Positions 42,056 through 49,910 of a stretch of DNA of 64,000 nt are shown piece after piece. Position numbers and translations under genes: made by a program. This stretch comes from Acidimicrobiales bacterium. GTDB taxonomy: Bacteria; Actinomycetota; Acidimicrobiia; Acidimicrobiales; VFJN01. Position 1 is the first letter of the stretch; every line of letters starts with the position of its first letter. The notes below the pieces were generated by a model. It had not been told where the DNA came from. It did no database searches and saw nothing but the letters and a program-made list of their open reading frames with translations. Location: positions 48,531-112,530 of the forward strand of contig DATHJB010000216.1 of the NCBI GenBank assembly GCA_035316325.1, given 5' to 3'.

Positions 42056-43150
42056 TTGAGCGACGTCAACGCCCCCACCAACATCGTGATCGCCCGCAGC
42101 GATCTGGACGAGGTCATCCACGAGCTGGAGCTGAACAGCCACGTCCTCATGACGTGGGACTACGAGCGCAGCCGCACGGCGCTGGTGAAGCTCTACGAGA
42201 AGGCCAAGACGTCGCAGTGGAACGCCACCACCGACCTGCCGTGGGACACCGACGTCGACCTCGAGCGCCTCGGGCCCGAGCTGCGCATCGCCACGCAGCG
42301 GTTCCAGAACCTTCAGGCCGTCGAGGGCTCCCCGGTGGCCCACTGGGGCGAGAAGGAGTGGGACCGCTTCGCGCTCGAGATGCAGAAGTGGACCATGTCG
42401 CAGTTCCTCCACGGCGAGCAGGGCGCGCTGGTGTGCACCGGGCTCATCACCGCGACCGTGCCGTGGATCGACGCCAAGTACTACGCCGCCACCCAGGTGG
42501 TCGACGAGGCCCGCCACGTCGAGGTCTTCTCCCGCTACATCGACGAGAAGCTGGGTGGCGCCTACCCGATCAGCCCCCAGCTCGGCGGGCTGCTCGACGA
42601 CATCATCCGCGACGGCCGCTGGGACATCACCTACCTCGGCATGCAGATCATGGTGGAGGGCCTGGCGCTGGCCGCGTTCGGGTTCATGCACATGCTCACG
42701 AACGAGCCCCTGCTCAAGCAGCTGCTGCGCTACGTGATGAGCGACGAGGCCCGTCACGTGGCGTTCGGGGTCCTGTCGCTGAAGGAGTTCTACGACGGCC
42801 TCTCGGCGAGCGAGCTGCGGCTGCGGCAGGAGTTCGCCTTCGAGTCGGCCCGCCTCCTGCGCAACCGCTTCTTCGCCCAGGACGTGTGGGAGAAGCTCGG
42901 CGCCGATCCCCAGGCCGTCGTCAAGTTCATGAACGAGAACGGCGATCCGGTGGGTCAGACCTTCCAGGAGATGCTGTTCTCCAAGATCGTGCCGAACTGC
43001 AAGAAGCTCGGGCTGCTCGACGCCGGCGACGGCTGGCTCCGCCAGAAGTTCACCGAGCTGGGCATCATCCAGTTCGAGAACCTGGTCGACACCAGCGAGG
43101 AGTACGGCGAGCTCGACGCCGTCGCCGCCGACCGCGCCGCGGCCGGCTGA
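42056..43150 (+). CDS. Ferritin-like di-iron protein (oxygenase-type)
   Basis: A 364-residue four-helix-bundle protein with two iron-binding helix pairs: HGEQGAL then VVDEARHVEVFSRYI (about residues 120-165), and MVEGLALAAFGF then MSDEARHVAFGV (about 200-240). Two E..(DEARH) sets are the hallmark of ferritin-like oxygenases and ligand-binding oxidases, including AurF-like N-oxygenases. The protein may oxidise an unknown organic substrate. The TTG start at 42056 is supported by GAGGAGA at 42044-42050, 5 nt upstream. A perfect palindrome sits immediately upstream. Confidence 0.82.
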   Translation: MSDVNAPTNIVIARSDLDEVIHELELNSHVLMTWDYERSRTALVKLYEKAKTSQWNATTDLPWDTDVDLERLGPELRIATQRFQNLQAVEGSPVAHWGEKEWDRFALEMQKWTMSQFLHGEQGALVCTGLITATVPWIDAKYYAATQVVDEARHVEVFSRYIDEKLGGAYPISPQLGGLLDDIIRDGRWDITYLGMQIMVEGLALAAFGFMHMLTNEPLLKQLLRYVMSDEARHVAFGVLSLKEFYDGLSASELRLRQEFAFESARLLRNRFFAQDVWEKLGADPQAVVKFMNENGDPVGQTFQEMLFSKIVPNCKKLGLLDAGDGWLRQKFTELGIIQFENLVDTSEEYGELDAVAADRAAAG

Positions 43151-43366
43151 GCGGCCGGGCGACCACAGGGCGGAGGCGCCGGGCGACCTCGCAGAGCCGC
43201 CCGACGCCCCTGCCACGGCTCGCAGCCCGGTGTGGCGAGACCGCCGCCAGGTGGCGTCCACACCGAACTACGAGAGCAGTGGCCGGGACCGTGCCCGCAA
43301 GCGGACCGCCCAGTCGCCGTCAGGTCTGACCGACGGCCCCGGGTCCCGCCAGCGTCCCCGCGAGCC

Positions 43367-43383
43367 GTACCACCGCGGTACCA
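43367..43383. repeat. 11-bp-period direct repeat GTACCA x2
   Basis: GTACCA at 43367-43372 and 43378-43383 are 11 bp apart, downstream of the thioesterase stop (43405). The same period and core occur at 44326-44345; see the SARP finding. Confidence 0.4.
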
Positions 43384-43404
43384 GCCGGCCCGCGGCCCCG
43401 CTCG

Positions 43405-44163
43405 CTACGCGCCGGACACCAGGGAAGCCAGGAGGGAACCGGTCGACTGGCGCAGGAAGAGGTGGTTGCCCGGCAGGATGCGCAGCGAGAAGCGGCCCGT
43501 CGTCTCGGCCTCCCACCCCGCCACGTCGTCCGGGGTGACGATCGGGTCGCGTGCCCCGGCGTAGGCGGTGACCGGGCAGGCCAGGGGCTTCTCGATCCGG
43601 TAGTGGTAGGTCTCGGCCAGCTGCAGGTCGGACCGGAGGGCCGGGATGGCGAGGCGCAGCAGCTGGTGGTCGGCCTCGACACCGGCAGGGAGCCCGCCCC
43701 AGCCCTTCACCTGCTCGGCCAGCTCGCGGTCGGGGAGCCGGTGGAGCTGGCGCGGGTTCCGGCGCCGTGCCGGGGCCGCGGAGGCTCCCACGGCGAGGCG
43801 GTCGGGCAGCGGCAGGTCCCGCCGGCGCCGGAGGCGCACGAGCTCGAAGGCGACCAGCGCGCCGACCCCGTAGCCGAACACCTGGTGCGGGCCGTCCATC
43901 TCGGGAGCCAGCTCGTCGGCCAGGCCGATGACCAGCTCGTCGAGGTCGTCGACCGGCATCTCCCGGAGGCGGCGGCCCCGACCGGGCAGCTCGACGGGCC
44001 GGACGTCGAAGCGACCCTCGAGCACCGTGGGCCAGTGCCGGTAGGTGGCCGCCCCGGCCCCCGCGTACGGGAAGCAGAACAGTCGCACGGGATCCCGTCC
44101 GGAATCGCGTCCGGAGTCCCGTTCGAATCCCGGTCTGATGTCCTCGAGCCGCCGCACGTGCAC
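43405..44163 (-). CDS. Type II thioesterase-like protein lacking the nucleophile Ser
   Basis: A 252-residue alpha/beta hydrolase of the GrsT/type II thioesterase family, which edits acyl chains off carrier proteins of polyketide and peptide synthases. It shows RLFCFPYAGAGAATYRHW, PVELPGRGRR, and the C-terminal D (AGARDPIVTPDD) and H (LPGNHLFLRQ) in place. However, the nucleophile elbow, normally G-H-S-M-G, reads FGYGVGAL: the codon at 43867-43869 encodes Gly. The protein is therefore probably catalytically inactive or has an altered mechanism. No synthase gene is in the window; a 38-codon ORF precedes it by 22 bp. Confidence 0.8.
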   Translation of the reverse strand: MHVRRLEDIRPGFERDSGRDSGRDPVRLFCFPYAGAGAATYRHWPTVLEGRFDVRPVELPGRGRRLREMPVDDLDELVIGLADELAPEMDGPHQVFGYGVGALVAFELVRLRRRRDLPLPDRLAVGASAAPARRRNPRQLHRLPDRELAEQVKGWGGLPAGVEADHQLLRLAIPALRSDLQLAETYHYRIEKPLACPVTAYAGARDPIVTPDDVAGWEAETTGRFSLRILPGNHLFLRQSTGSLLASLVSGA

Positions 44164-44185
44164 TGAACCTGCCCCCTCGTCTGCG

Positions 44186-44302
44186 TCAGTGGGGGAGGCG
44201 TACGACGTGAAGGGGCGGGGGAGTGGCCGCCCCTCCCACGTCCCCGCCCACAGCGTGCACCGCGCCGCCGGCCGTCCCCTGGCGCAGGTCGATCGTCGTC
44301 AT
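44186..44302 (-). CDS. Candidate 38-residue peptide upstream of the thioesterase-like gene
   Basis: An ATG-started small ORF (ATG 44300-44302, TGA 44186-44188) with a ribosome site (GGTGAGG) a few bases upstream. The peptide begins MTTIDLRQGTAGGAVHAVGG, is rich in Gly and Ala, and ends in PPPLHVVRLPH. It has no signal peptide. It lies between the direct-repeat box (44326-44345) and the thioesterase gene in the same orientation, as expected for the first gene of a small operon. Coding status is uncertain because no homologue was checked. Confidence 0.4.
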   Translation of the reverse strand: MTTIDLRQGTAGGAVHAVGGDVGGAATPPPLHVVRLPH

Positions 44303-44325
44303 GGCGCCTCACCTTGTCCCGCGCC

Positions 44326-44345
44326 GGTACCACGGCGGTACCACG
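44326..44345. promoter_or_regulatory. 11-bp-period tandem GGTACCACG, putative SARP-binding site
   Basis: GGTACCACG occurs at 44326-44334 and again at 44337-44345, exactly 11 bp apart. Tandem repeats of this period are the usual targets of SARP regulators, and a SARP-domain protein is encoded directly alongside. Confidence 0.45.
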
Positions 44346-44384
44346 CAGCCCGGAGGCGGCGACGGCCCTGCGGCTCAGGTCAGG

Positions 44385-47303
44385 TCAGCGACTGACACGG
44401 ATGCCGGCGAGCTCGCGCCACTCGACGGCGGGCGGGAGTCCCAGCTCCTCGGCGGCGCCGACGACCTGGGCGGCCAGGCTGTGGGCTTCGAGGTCGCGGC
44501 CGACGTCGATCAGCGCGCGGGCCACCCGCAGCGGGCGCTCCTGGTCGAACTGGTCGAGCTCCATGGCGGTCTGGAGCACCGCCACGGTGGAGTCGAGGTC
44601 GCCGGACGTCAGGTCGGCGGCCAGCACCACGTCGATCAGTCCCAGCACCCGGCGTCGCAGGGACTCGCGTCGCTGGGAGATGAGGTCGTCGTAGAGGTCG
44701 TCGGGCAGGAGCGGGCCCGTGTAGCAGGCCAGCGCTTCCCGGGCCCGGGCCACGCGCTCGGCGCCGCGGCCCGCCGCCACCTCGTAGGCCCGCTGCTCGA
44801 GCCGGCTCAGGTCGATGCCGCACGCGGCGAACCGCAGCAGTCGACCGTCGCGCTCCACCAGGGGCCCGTAGGCCGCCCGGCTCCGCGACAGCACGTTCTT
44901 CAGCCGACGCAACCCGACGCCGGGTTCCTCGTCGGGCCACAGCGCCTCGACCACCCGCTCGACCTGGGCGCTGCCGCCGGCGACCGCCACGTACTTCACC
45001 AGGTCGGTCGGCCGTCCCGGGGGACAGACCAGCTCCTCGCCGCCACGCAGCACCGAGAACCGTCCGAGCACCGTGACCTCGTAGGCGTCGCCCTCGACGC
45101 TGGGGCTGCCGACGATCGCATCGGTGACCACGGCGGAGCGCAGCGTGTCGAGGACCCGGCTCTCGCGCCGTTCCGCCAGCTCGGGGTGACCGATCCGGGC
45201 GGCGTGGTCGAGCGCCTCCTGCAGGGACCGGCCGGCGGCACCCACGTTGCCGGCCGCCAGTTCGGCGTGGCCCTTCAGCAGCTCGACCTTCCAGCGCATC
45301 CCCGGCGCCACCGTGCCCGCGTCGAGCAGGTCGCCGAGACGGGTTGCGGCCTCGGCCACGCCGTCGCGGCCGTCGAGACAGGCTTCCGTGAGCGTGACGA
45401 CGACGGGGTCCTCGTCGCGGCGGGCCCGGGCGATGTCCAGCAGCCGGTCGGCCTGCCCGTCGGCGCCGACCACCGCGCAGGCCTCGGCGGCCTCGCACAG
45501 GAAGAGGAGGCCGCCGGCGTCGTCGCCCAGCTGGCCCAGGTTGGCCTCGGCCAGGGTGAGCTGCTCCAGCACCCGGTCGGGGTCGTCCTCGTTGGCGGCG
45601 ACGAGCAGGCGGGTCCAGGCGGTGTAGCCGGTGACCCAGCCGACGTCGAGGAGCTCGGCCAGCGACAGCGCCTCGTGCAGCACCGCGTCGACGCGCCCGC
45701 CCTCGCCGGCGAGCGCCAGGAAGCGGGCCCGGAACACCAGGCAGAGCATGCGGTCGTAGGACGTCTCGCTGGTGAGGCCGAGCTTCTCCAGCAACGCCGA
45801 GGCCACCCCGAACTTCCCGAGGGCCCACAGCACCCGCATCGCCAGGCCCCGCTGGACCGACGCCGCCCGGGTGGGTTCACCCAGCTCATACCAGGTGATG
45901 GCCGCCTGGCGCATGGCGTTCTCGGCCCGGCGCAGGCTCATCTCGTCGGGCCGCTCGGACAGGAGGACGCTGAGCGCCTCGAGCAGCCGGGCCTGGCCGC
46001 GGCTGCCCCGCTGGGCCTCGCCGAGCAGGGCGTCGATGCGGGGCTCGGCGGCGGTGTCGTTGATCAGCGCCCGCAGGAACAGCGACTCGGCCTCGACCTC
46101 GACGGCGATGTCGGGCTCGTCGAGGAGGTCGCTCTTCTCGACGGCCAGCATCGCCCGCTCGACCATCTCGCGCTCCTCGACCAGCTGCCCGACGTTGCCG
46201 TGGGTGCGGGCCAGGTGCAGCAGCACCCGGGGCGCGTCGTCGGCCGCCGAGCCGAGCCGGCCGACCAGGCGCATGAAGGCGCGGGGGTCCATGGCGTCGA
46301 TCCGGCCGGTGGGGAGCTGGGAGATCAGCAGCGCGGCGGCCTCGTCGTCGCCGCTGTCGGCGAGCAGCCCGGCGGCCGCCAGCTCGGCGCCCTGGGCCAC
46401 CAGCAGCGGCGCCCCCCGCTTGGCCAGCTCGGGGTCGAGCGGCGCCTGGGCGACGACGTGCTCCTTCACCGTGGATGACAGCCGCCACCAGCCGTCGACA
46501 CCGACCGCGAAGGGGATGCCGGCGTGGCTCAGGCGGCGCAGCAGGCCGCGGGAACCGAGGGCGTCGGCGACGCTCTCGTTCACCATCGGGAAGTGGGCCA
46601 GCTGGACGAACAGCTCCCGGTCGACCGGGTCGAGCTCGCTGGCGTAGTGGTCGATGAGCTGGCCGATGACGGCGGGATGGCGCAGGAGGTCGGCCGCGGT
46701 ACCCGTCGGGTCGGCGGCCCGGGAGAGCCGGCGCAGCACCAGCATGAGCAGGGCGATCCAGCCGGTGGAGAAGTGGTGCAGCGCCGACCACAGGCGCTCG
46801 GCGTCGGCCTCGTCGAGCTCCATGTGCACCAGGGCCCGCGACTCCTCGGGGGTCAGGCGCAGGTCGTCGGTGTGGAACAGGGTGGCGGTGCCGTCGAACT
46901 CCAGGGCGGCCAGCGGACGGGGGACCGTCCGGCCGCAGGCGACCAGCCGCACCGCGGGCAGGTCGCGGTCGCGCACGCGGTCGGCCAACCACCAGGCGGC
47001 GTCGTCGGTCAGCGTCTGCACGTCGTCGACCACCAGCAGCGCCGACTCCGCCGGTACCGCGGCGGCACCGGCGCGCAGCGCGTCGTCGACGAGCACCTCG
47101 ATCTCACCGACGTCGACCGGCTCGCGTCGGGGCAGGCGCAGGACGCAGCCGGTGCCCGCGGCGTCGATCACCTGGTCGGCGAGGACGCTCTTCCCGAAGC
47201 CGCCGCCGGCCTCGACCAGCACGGCTCCCGGTGCCGCGAGGACACCATCGACCAGCTGTGACCTCAGTAGCAGGTCACGTTCCCCCGGGCCAGGCGACGA
47301 CAT
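44385..47303 (-). CDS. STAND-ATPase/TPR regulator with C-terminal SARP (wHTH-BTAD) domain
   Basis: A 972-residue transcriptional regulator with reversed SARP architecture. An N-terminal ATPase carries Walker A EAGGGFGKS (residues 31-39) and Walker B LLVVDDVQT. A long helical TPR-like region (about 250-730) follows. The C-terminal 230 residues hold an OmpR-like winged helix (YEVTVLGRFSVLRGGEEL, LKNVLSRSRAAYG) and the BTAD domain (LACYTGPLLPDDLYDDLISQRRESLRRRVLGLI). In AfsR-type regulators the SARP part is N-terminal; here it replaces the LuxR-type HTH of MalT/LAL proteins. GGAGGG precedes ATG 47303. Likely a pathway-specific activator of the neighbouring genes. Confidence 0.85.
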   Translation of the reverse strand: MSSPGPGERDLLLRSQLVDGVLAAPGAVLVEAGGGFGKSVLADQVIDAAGTGCVLRLPRREPVDVGEIEVLVDDALRAGAAAVPAESALLVVDDVQTLTDDAAWWLADRVRDRDLPAVRLVACGRTVPRPLAALEFDGTATLFHTDDLRLTPEESRALVHMELDEADAERLWSALHHFSTGWIALLMLVLRRLSRAADPTGTAADLLRHPAVIGQLIDHYASELDPVDRELFVQLAHFPMVNESVADALGSRGLLRRLSHAGIPFAVGVDGWWRLSSTVKEHVVAQAPLDPELAKRGAPLLVAQGAELAAAGLLADSGDDEAAALLISQLPTGRIDAMDPRAFMRLVGRLGSAADDAPRVLLHLARTHGNVGQLVEEREMVERAMLAVEKSDLLDEPDIAVEVEAESLFLRALINDTAAEPRIDALLGEAQRGSRGQARLLEALSVLLSERPDEMSLRRAENAMRQAAITWYELGEPTRAASVQRGLAMRVLWALGKFGVASALLEKLGLTSETSYDRMLCLVFRARFLALAGEGGRVDAVLHEALSLAELLDVGWVTGYTAWTRLLVAANEDDPDRVLEQLTLAEANLGQLGDDAGGLLFLCEAAEACAVVGADGQADRLLDIARARRDEDPVVVTLTEACLDGRDGVAEAATRLGDLLDAGTVAPGMRWKVELLKGHAELAAGNVGAAGRSLQEALDHAARIGHPELAERRESRVLDTLRSAVVTDAIVGSPSVEGDAYEVTVLGRFSVLRGGEELVCPPGRPTDLVKYVAVAGGSAQVERVVEALWPDEEPGVGLRRLKNVLSRSRAAYGPLVERDGRLLRFAACGIDLSRLEQRAYEVAAGRGAERVARAREALACYTGPLLPDDLYDDLISQRRESLRRRVLGLIDVVLAADLTSGDLDSTVAVLQTAMELDQFDQERPLRVARALIDVGRDLEAHSLAAQVVGAAEELGLPPAVEWRELAGIRVSR

Positions 47304-47397
47304 CGGAACCCTCCGTCGTGAGCTGGACGTGCCCCTGCAATCGACCGCCTCCCTTGGGTCAGCGCTACCCGGATGGGTCCAGCGACGCACCCAGCTG

Positions 47398-47413
47398 GGG
47401 TTGACTATAACCC
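47398..47413. promoter_or_regulatory. Inverted repeat with -10-like TATAAC
   Basis: GGGTT (47398-47402), GACTAT, AACCC (47409-47413) form a short inverted repeat overlapping TATAAC (47406-47411). The GTG at 47420 is 9 bp downstream of the hexamer, compatible with a leaderless transcript. Confidence 0.4.
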
Positions 47414-47419
47414 AGGGGG

Positions 47420-48085
47420 GTGACCTCGTCCCGTGCCGGGCACCCGACGGGTGGTACGGCCGTGGGACTCGCCTCCCGCAACGTGATGTCCATGCCTACT
47501 GTCGTCGGGGCGCGGGTGCGGGTGCTGGCTGTCGGCATACGACCGACGTTCGCCGCCGAGTGCGGGGTGCCGCTGCCCGGCATGGTCGACATCCTCGACT
47601 CCTACGGGATCAGCGGCTGGCAGATCGGCCTCCGCCAACTGCTGAGCGAGTCCTCCCGGTCCGGGCGGCGCAACGAGCGCCTCCTCGACTGGGGCCGGGC
47701 GGAGCTGGAAGCCGACATGGTGCGCTGGCACCACCTCGGCGCCTTCGCCACCACCCTCCGTCGTGCCACCGCCAACTGGGCGGCGGGCTCCCACGACGAC
47801 GACGACACGCTCACGTTCTGGCGCGGCTGGCGACGCAACCTGGCCCACGCGCACTCGTTGCTCATCACCGTGGGCCTCGTCGTGTCGCCGGCCGCGCTGG
47901 CTGTCCTCCACGACGTCCAGAAGTCGGTCCTGCCGGGTGCGGGTCGCTTCGCCGGCGACGTCCCGGAGCTGCTGGCCTGCATCCGCGACGCGGCCACCGT
48001 CCAGCTCAGCCCCCAGGCCGTCGACGCTCCGCCGCTGGTCCTGCCCGGGCATCGCGCCCTCCTGACCGCTGCGCTGGCGTCGTGA
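47420..48085 (+). CDS. Unknown protein divergent from the SARP-type regulator
   Basis: A 221-residue protein I do not recognise. It has no signal peptide; two mildly hydrophobic stretches (LITVGLVVSPAALAVLHDV, near residues 148-166) suggest a buried helix rather than a membrane anchor. A charged helical region (LLDWGRAELEADMVRWHHLGAFATTLRRATANW) occupies the middle. The GTG at 47420, just after a TATAAC hexamer, fits a leaderless start; an internal ATG at 47486 would shorten it to 199 residues. It is divergent from the SARP regulator, separated by 116 bp, and may be its target. Confidence 0.55.
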   Translation: MTSSRAGHPTGGTAVGLASRNVMSMPTVVGARVRVLAVGIRPTFAAECGVPLPGMVDILDSYGISGWQIGLRQLLSESSRSGRRNERLLDWGRAELEADMVRWHHLGAFATTLRRATANWAAGSHDDDDTLTFWRGWRRNLAHAHSLLITVGLVVSPAALAVLHDVQKSVLPGAGRFAGDVPELLACIRDAATVQLSPQAVDAPPLVLPGHRALLTAALAS

Positions 48086-48117
48086 GAGGTGCCGGGTGTC
48101 GAGGTGCCGGGGCGCGC

Positions 48118-48152
48118 GCGAAGCCGCCGGCGGGTCGCTGCCGGCGGTTCGC
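48118..48152. terminator. GC-rich hairpin between convergent genes
   Basis: CCGCCGGC (48124-48131) and GCCGGCGG (48140-48147), with further pairing of GCGAA/TTCGC outside a one-base bulge, lie between the stop of the unknown protein (48085) and the convergent 40-codon gene (stop 48208). Confidence 0.5.
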
Positions 48153-48207
48153 TTGGCGCTGCTGGGGTGGTGGTGGGCTGACTGAGTGCTGAGAGGGCTG
48201 AGAGAGA

Positions 48208-48330
48208 TCAGCGGTACCAGGGCCCGAGGGCGACGGCGAAGTTGGTGAGCTCGGCGGCGGCGATGCTGCCGATCCCGACGATGGTGGCGGCGAGGGCGGT
48301 GGCGGTGACTCGCTTGATGTTGTGGAGCAT
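48208..48330 (-). CDS. Candidate 40-residue secreted peptide precursor
   Basis: A small ORF too short for usual gene finders (ATG 48328-48330, TGA 48208-48210) with AAGGG 8 nt upstream of the ATG. The first 26 residues form a plausible signal sequence: MLHNIKR, a hydrophobic core (TALAATIVGIGSI), and an A-A-A cleavage site. Cleavage there would release ELTNFAVALGPWYR, 14 residues. That layout is what peptide pheromones or small secreted factors look like. It lies 0.9 kb from the SARP-type regulator. The GC hairpin downstream acts as a plausible terminator. No homologue check was possible, so coding is unproven. Confidence 0.5.
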   Translation of the reverse strand: MLHNIKRVTATALAATIVGIGSIAAAELTNFAVALGPWYR

Positions 48331-48400
48331 GGGTACACCCTTGGCGGTCCGGGTCCCACGAGCGCCCCGCGCCCGAACAAGCCTCGTACCAGGGACGATG

Positions 48401-48420
48401 CCCGGGTCGCCCGACCCGGG
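48401..48420. repeat. Short perfect inverted repeat upstream of the 40-codon ORF
   Basis: CCCGGGTCG (48401-48409) and CGACCCGGG (48412-48420) with a 2-nt gap. Located 70-90 bp upstream of the small ORF start, it could be a regulatory or terminator hairpin. Confidence 0.4.
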
Positions 48421-48529
48421 GGTGGGACGGGCGCGGTACCCCTGTCACCGCTGACCGCTGCGTGCGGTCGTCCTTCGCTCTCCGTGGCCGATTGCGGGGC
48501 GCCGGGTACCACCGCGCCCGATCGCCGGT

Positions 48530-48775
48530 TCAGGCGCCGACCGCGTCCGGTTCGCGGGGTCGCCAGGTGCGGCGATGGCAATGGACACCGGCAGTGACGG
48601 CGACCGCGACGCAGGCGGGCGCGGCGAGCCACGGAGCGAACGAGGCGACGAGCTGGCCCGTCTGCAGGAGGGCGCGCCCGGCGCTCCAGATCACCAGCAC
48701 CCGTACGGCCGTGCCGGCGACGTTGGCCGCTGCGGTGGCCCGGATCGGCAGACCGGCCGCGCCTGCGGCGCACAT
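48530..48775 (-). CDS. Hypothetical small membrane protein
   Basis: An 81-residue ORF from ATG 48775 with two hydrophobic segments (about residues 13-33 and 44-61) and a basic C-terminus (HCHRRTWRPREPD). No ribosome site is clear. The frame extends upstream to 48934, but that part overlaps the manganese riboswitch on the opposite strand, which argues against the longer version. Coding status is uncertain. Confidence 0.4.
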   Translation of the reverse strand: MCAAGAAGLPIRATAAANVAGTAVRVLVIWSAGRALLQTGQLVASFAPWLAAPACVAVAVTAGVHCHRRTWRPREPDAVGA

Positions 48776-48825
48776 CGTCGCCGCGGATCTGCTGCGCCCG
48801 GACGGTGCCGGGTAGCCTGGCCGGA

Positions 48826-48952
48826 GTCGAAGGGGAGTAGCTCTCCGCCGGTCGATCGACACGCTGGCAGCCAACGCTGCCCGGTCGGCCGGGTCTGCTT
48901 TACGCAGGCGAGCGAGACCTTCGGCCGTGGACACGACGTGTCCCGGCCGGAG
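48826..48952 (+). ncRNA. yybP-ykoY (manganese) riboswitch
   Basis: The leader of the TMEM165-like gene contains GAAGGGGAGTAGC (48829-48841) and, further on, CTTTACGCAGG (48898-48908) followed by GCGAGACCTTCGG (48912-48924). These are the two conserved loops of the yybP-ykoY riboswitch, which binds Mn2+ and activates exporters such as MntP, Alx and YkoY homologues. A GC hairpin (GGCCGTGGACAC to GTGTCCCGGCC, 48923-48948) follows and could be part of the expression platform. Boundaries are approximate, as I folded it only by eye. Confidence 0.85.
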
Positions 48953-48996
48953 GCGTTCCTCTCCTGGTCGGGGCCTCGACCGAGAGAGACACCCCG

Positions 48997-49587
48997 ATGG
49001 ACCTGGCAGCGATCCTCAAGGCGTTCGTCGCCGTCTTCCCCGCCGAGCTCCCCGACAAGTCGATGATCGCCACGGTCGTGCTGGTGGCCCACCATCGCCG
49101 GCCGCTGGCGGTGTGGGGTGGCGCGGCGCTGGCGTTCGCCCTGCACGTGACCGTGGCGGTGACGGCGGGGCAGTTCCTCAGCCTGCTCCCGGGCACGCTG
49201 GTCGACATCGCCACGGCGCTGCTGTTCGCCGTGGGAGCGGTCGTGATGTGGCGTGGCGCCAACGCGTCGGAGGACGACGACGACGAGGCCGGCGCCGGGA
49301 GCTCGACGTCCCGCACGGCGTGGGGTGCCTTCGCCGGCAGCTTCGGCGTGATCGCCGTCGCCGAGTGGGGCGACCTGACGCAGCTCGCCACCGCCGGGAT
49401 GGCGGCCAGCACAGGTGCCCCGGTCGCGGTGGCCGTGGGGGCGCTGGCGGCGTTGTGGCTGGTCGCCGCCCTGGCCGCCCGCTTCGGTCAGGCCGCCGTG
49501 GCCCGCGTCCCGGCGTCCCGCCTCCGTCGCATCGCCGCGGTGGTGTTCGCCACCCTCGCCCTCGTCACCCTCACCGGGGTGGGGTGA
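48997..49587 (+). CDS. TMEM165/GDT1 family (UPF0016) manganese exporter
   Basis: A 196-residue membrane protein with six predicted helices in two repeats. Each repeat begins with the family motif: AELPDKS (about residues 16-22) and AEWGDLT (about 121-127), which correspond to E-x-G-D-(K/R)-(S/T) and its relatives. The Glu and Asp form the cation path. Bacterial members (for example MneA) export Mn2+. The yybP-ykoY riboswitch directly upstream supports Mn2+ as substrate. The acidic stretch DDDDE between the two repeats is cytoplasmic-loop-like. Confidence 0.9.
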   Translation: MDLAAILKAFVAVFPAELPDKSMIATVVLVAHHRRPLAVWGGAALAFALHVTVAVTAGQFLSLLPGTLVDIATALLFAVGAVVMWRGANASEDDDDEAGAGSSTSRTAWGAFAGSFGVIAVAEWGDLTQLATAGMAASTGAPVAVAVGALAALWLVAALAARFGQAAVARVPASRLRRIAAVVFATLALVTLTGVG

Positions 49588-49589
49588 GA

Positions 49590-49787
49590 TCAGAGGCGGA
49601 TGATGCGGCGGCCGTCGTCGAGGGTGACGACGCCGTCGCGGCGGCGGAGGATCCCCCAGCGCCGGCCGCGGCGGGTGTCGGGCGGCTCCGCCTCGGGGTC
49701 GTCGTCGGTGGCCCGCCCGCTCTCGATCGGTTCGTCTCGTTCCGGCTTCGTCCCGGACGGCGCCACCTGCTTGCCCTGACCGCGCAC
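49590..49787 (-). CDS. Hypothetical small basic/acidic protein
   Basis: A 65-residue hydrophilic protein from GTG 49787. It reads with a mixed charged N-terminal part (KPERDEPIESGRATDDDPEAEPPDTRRGRRWG) and a short C-terminal beta-like segment (RRDGVVTLDDGRRIIRL). GAGG lies 9 nt upstream of the GTG. No family recognised. It converges on the manganese exporter with 2 bp between stops. Confidence 0.5.
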   Translation of the reverse strand: MRGQGKQVAPSGTKPERDEPIESGRATDDDPEAEPPDTRRGRRWGILRRRDGVVTLDDGRRIIRL

Positions 49788-49910
49788 TGCTGACGTCCTC
49801 TTGGTTGGCTGGTTCCCCCGCTACCCGGCGACGCACCCGGCAAACGGATTGCGTTCGACGGTGGTCAGGCCGAAGAAGCCCAGGCCGCCGACGTGAGGAA
49901 GGATGAGCCG

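Noticed and set aside
43151..43404. Small plus-strand ORFs in the gap after the di-iron gene
   Set aside because: Arg/Pro/Ser-rich random-looking peptides without ribosome site; only the 11-bp repeat is notable.
48776..48934. Longer version of the small membrane protein at 48530
   Set aside because: It would overlap the conserved yybP-ykoY riboswitch on the opposite strand.
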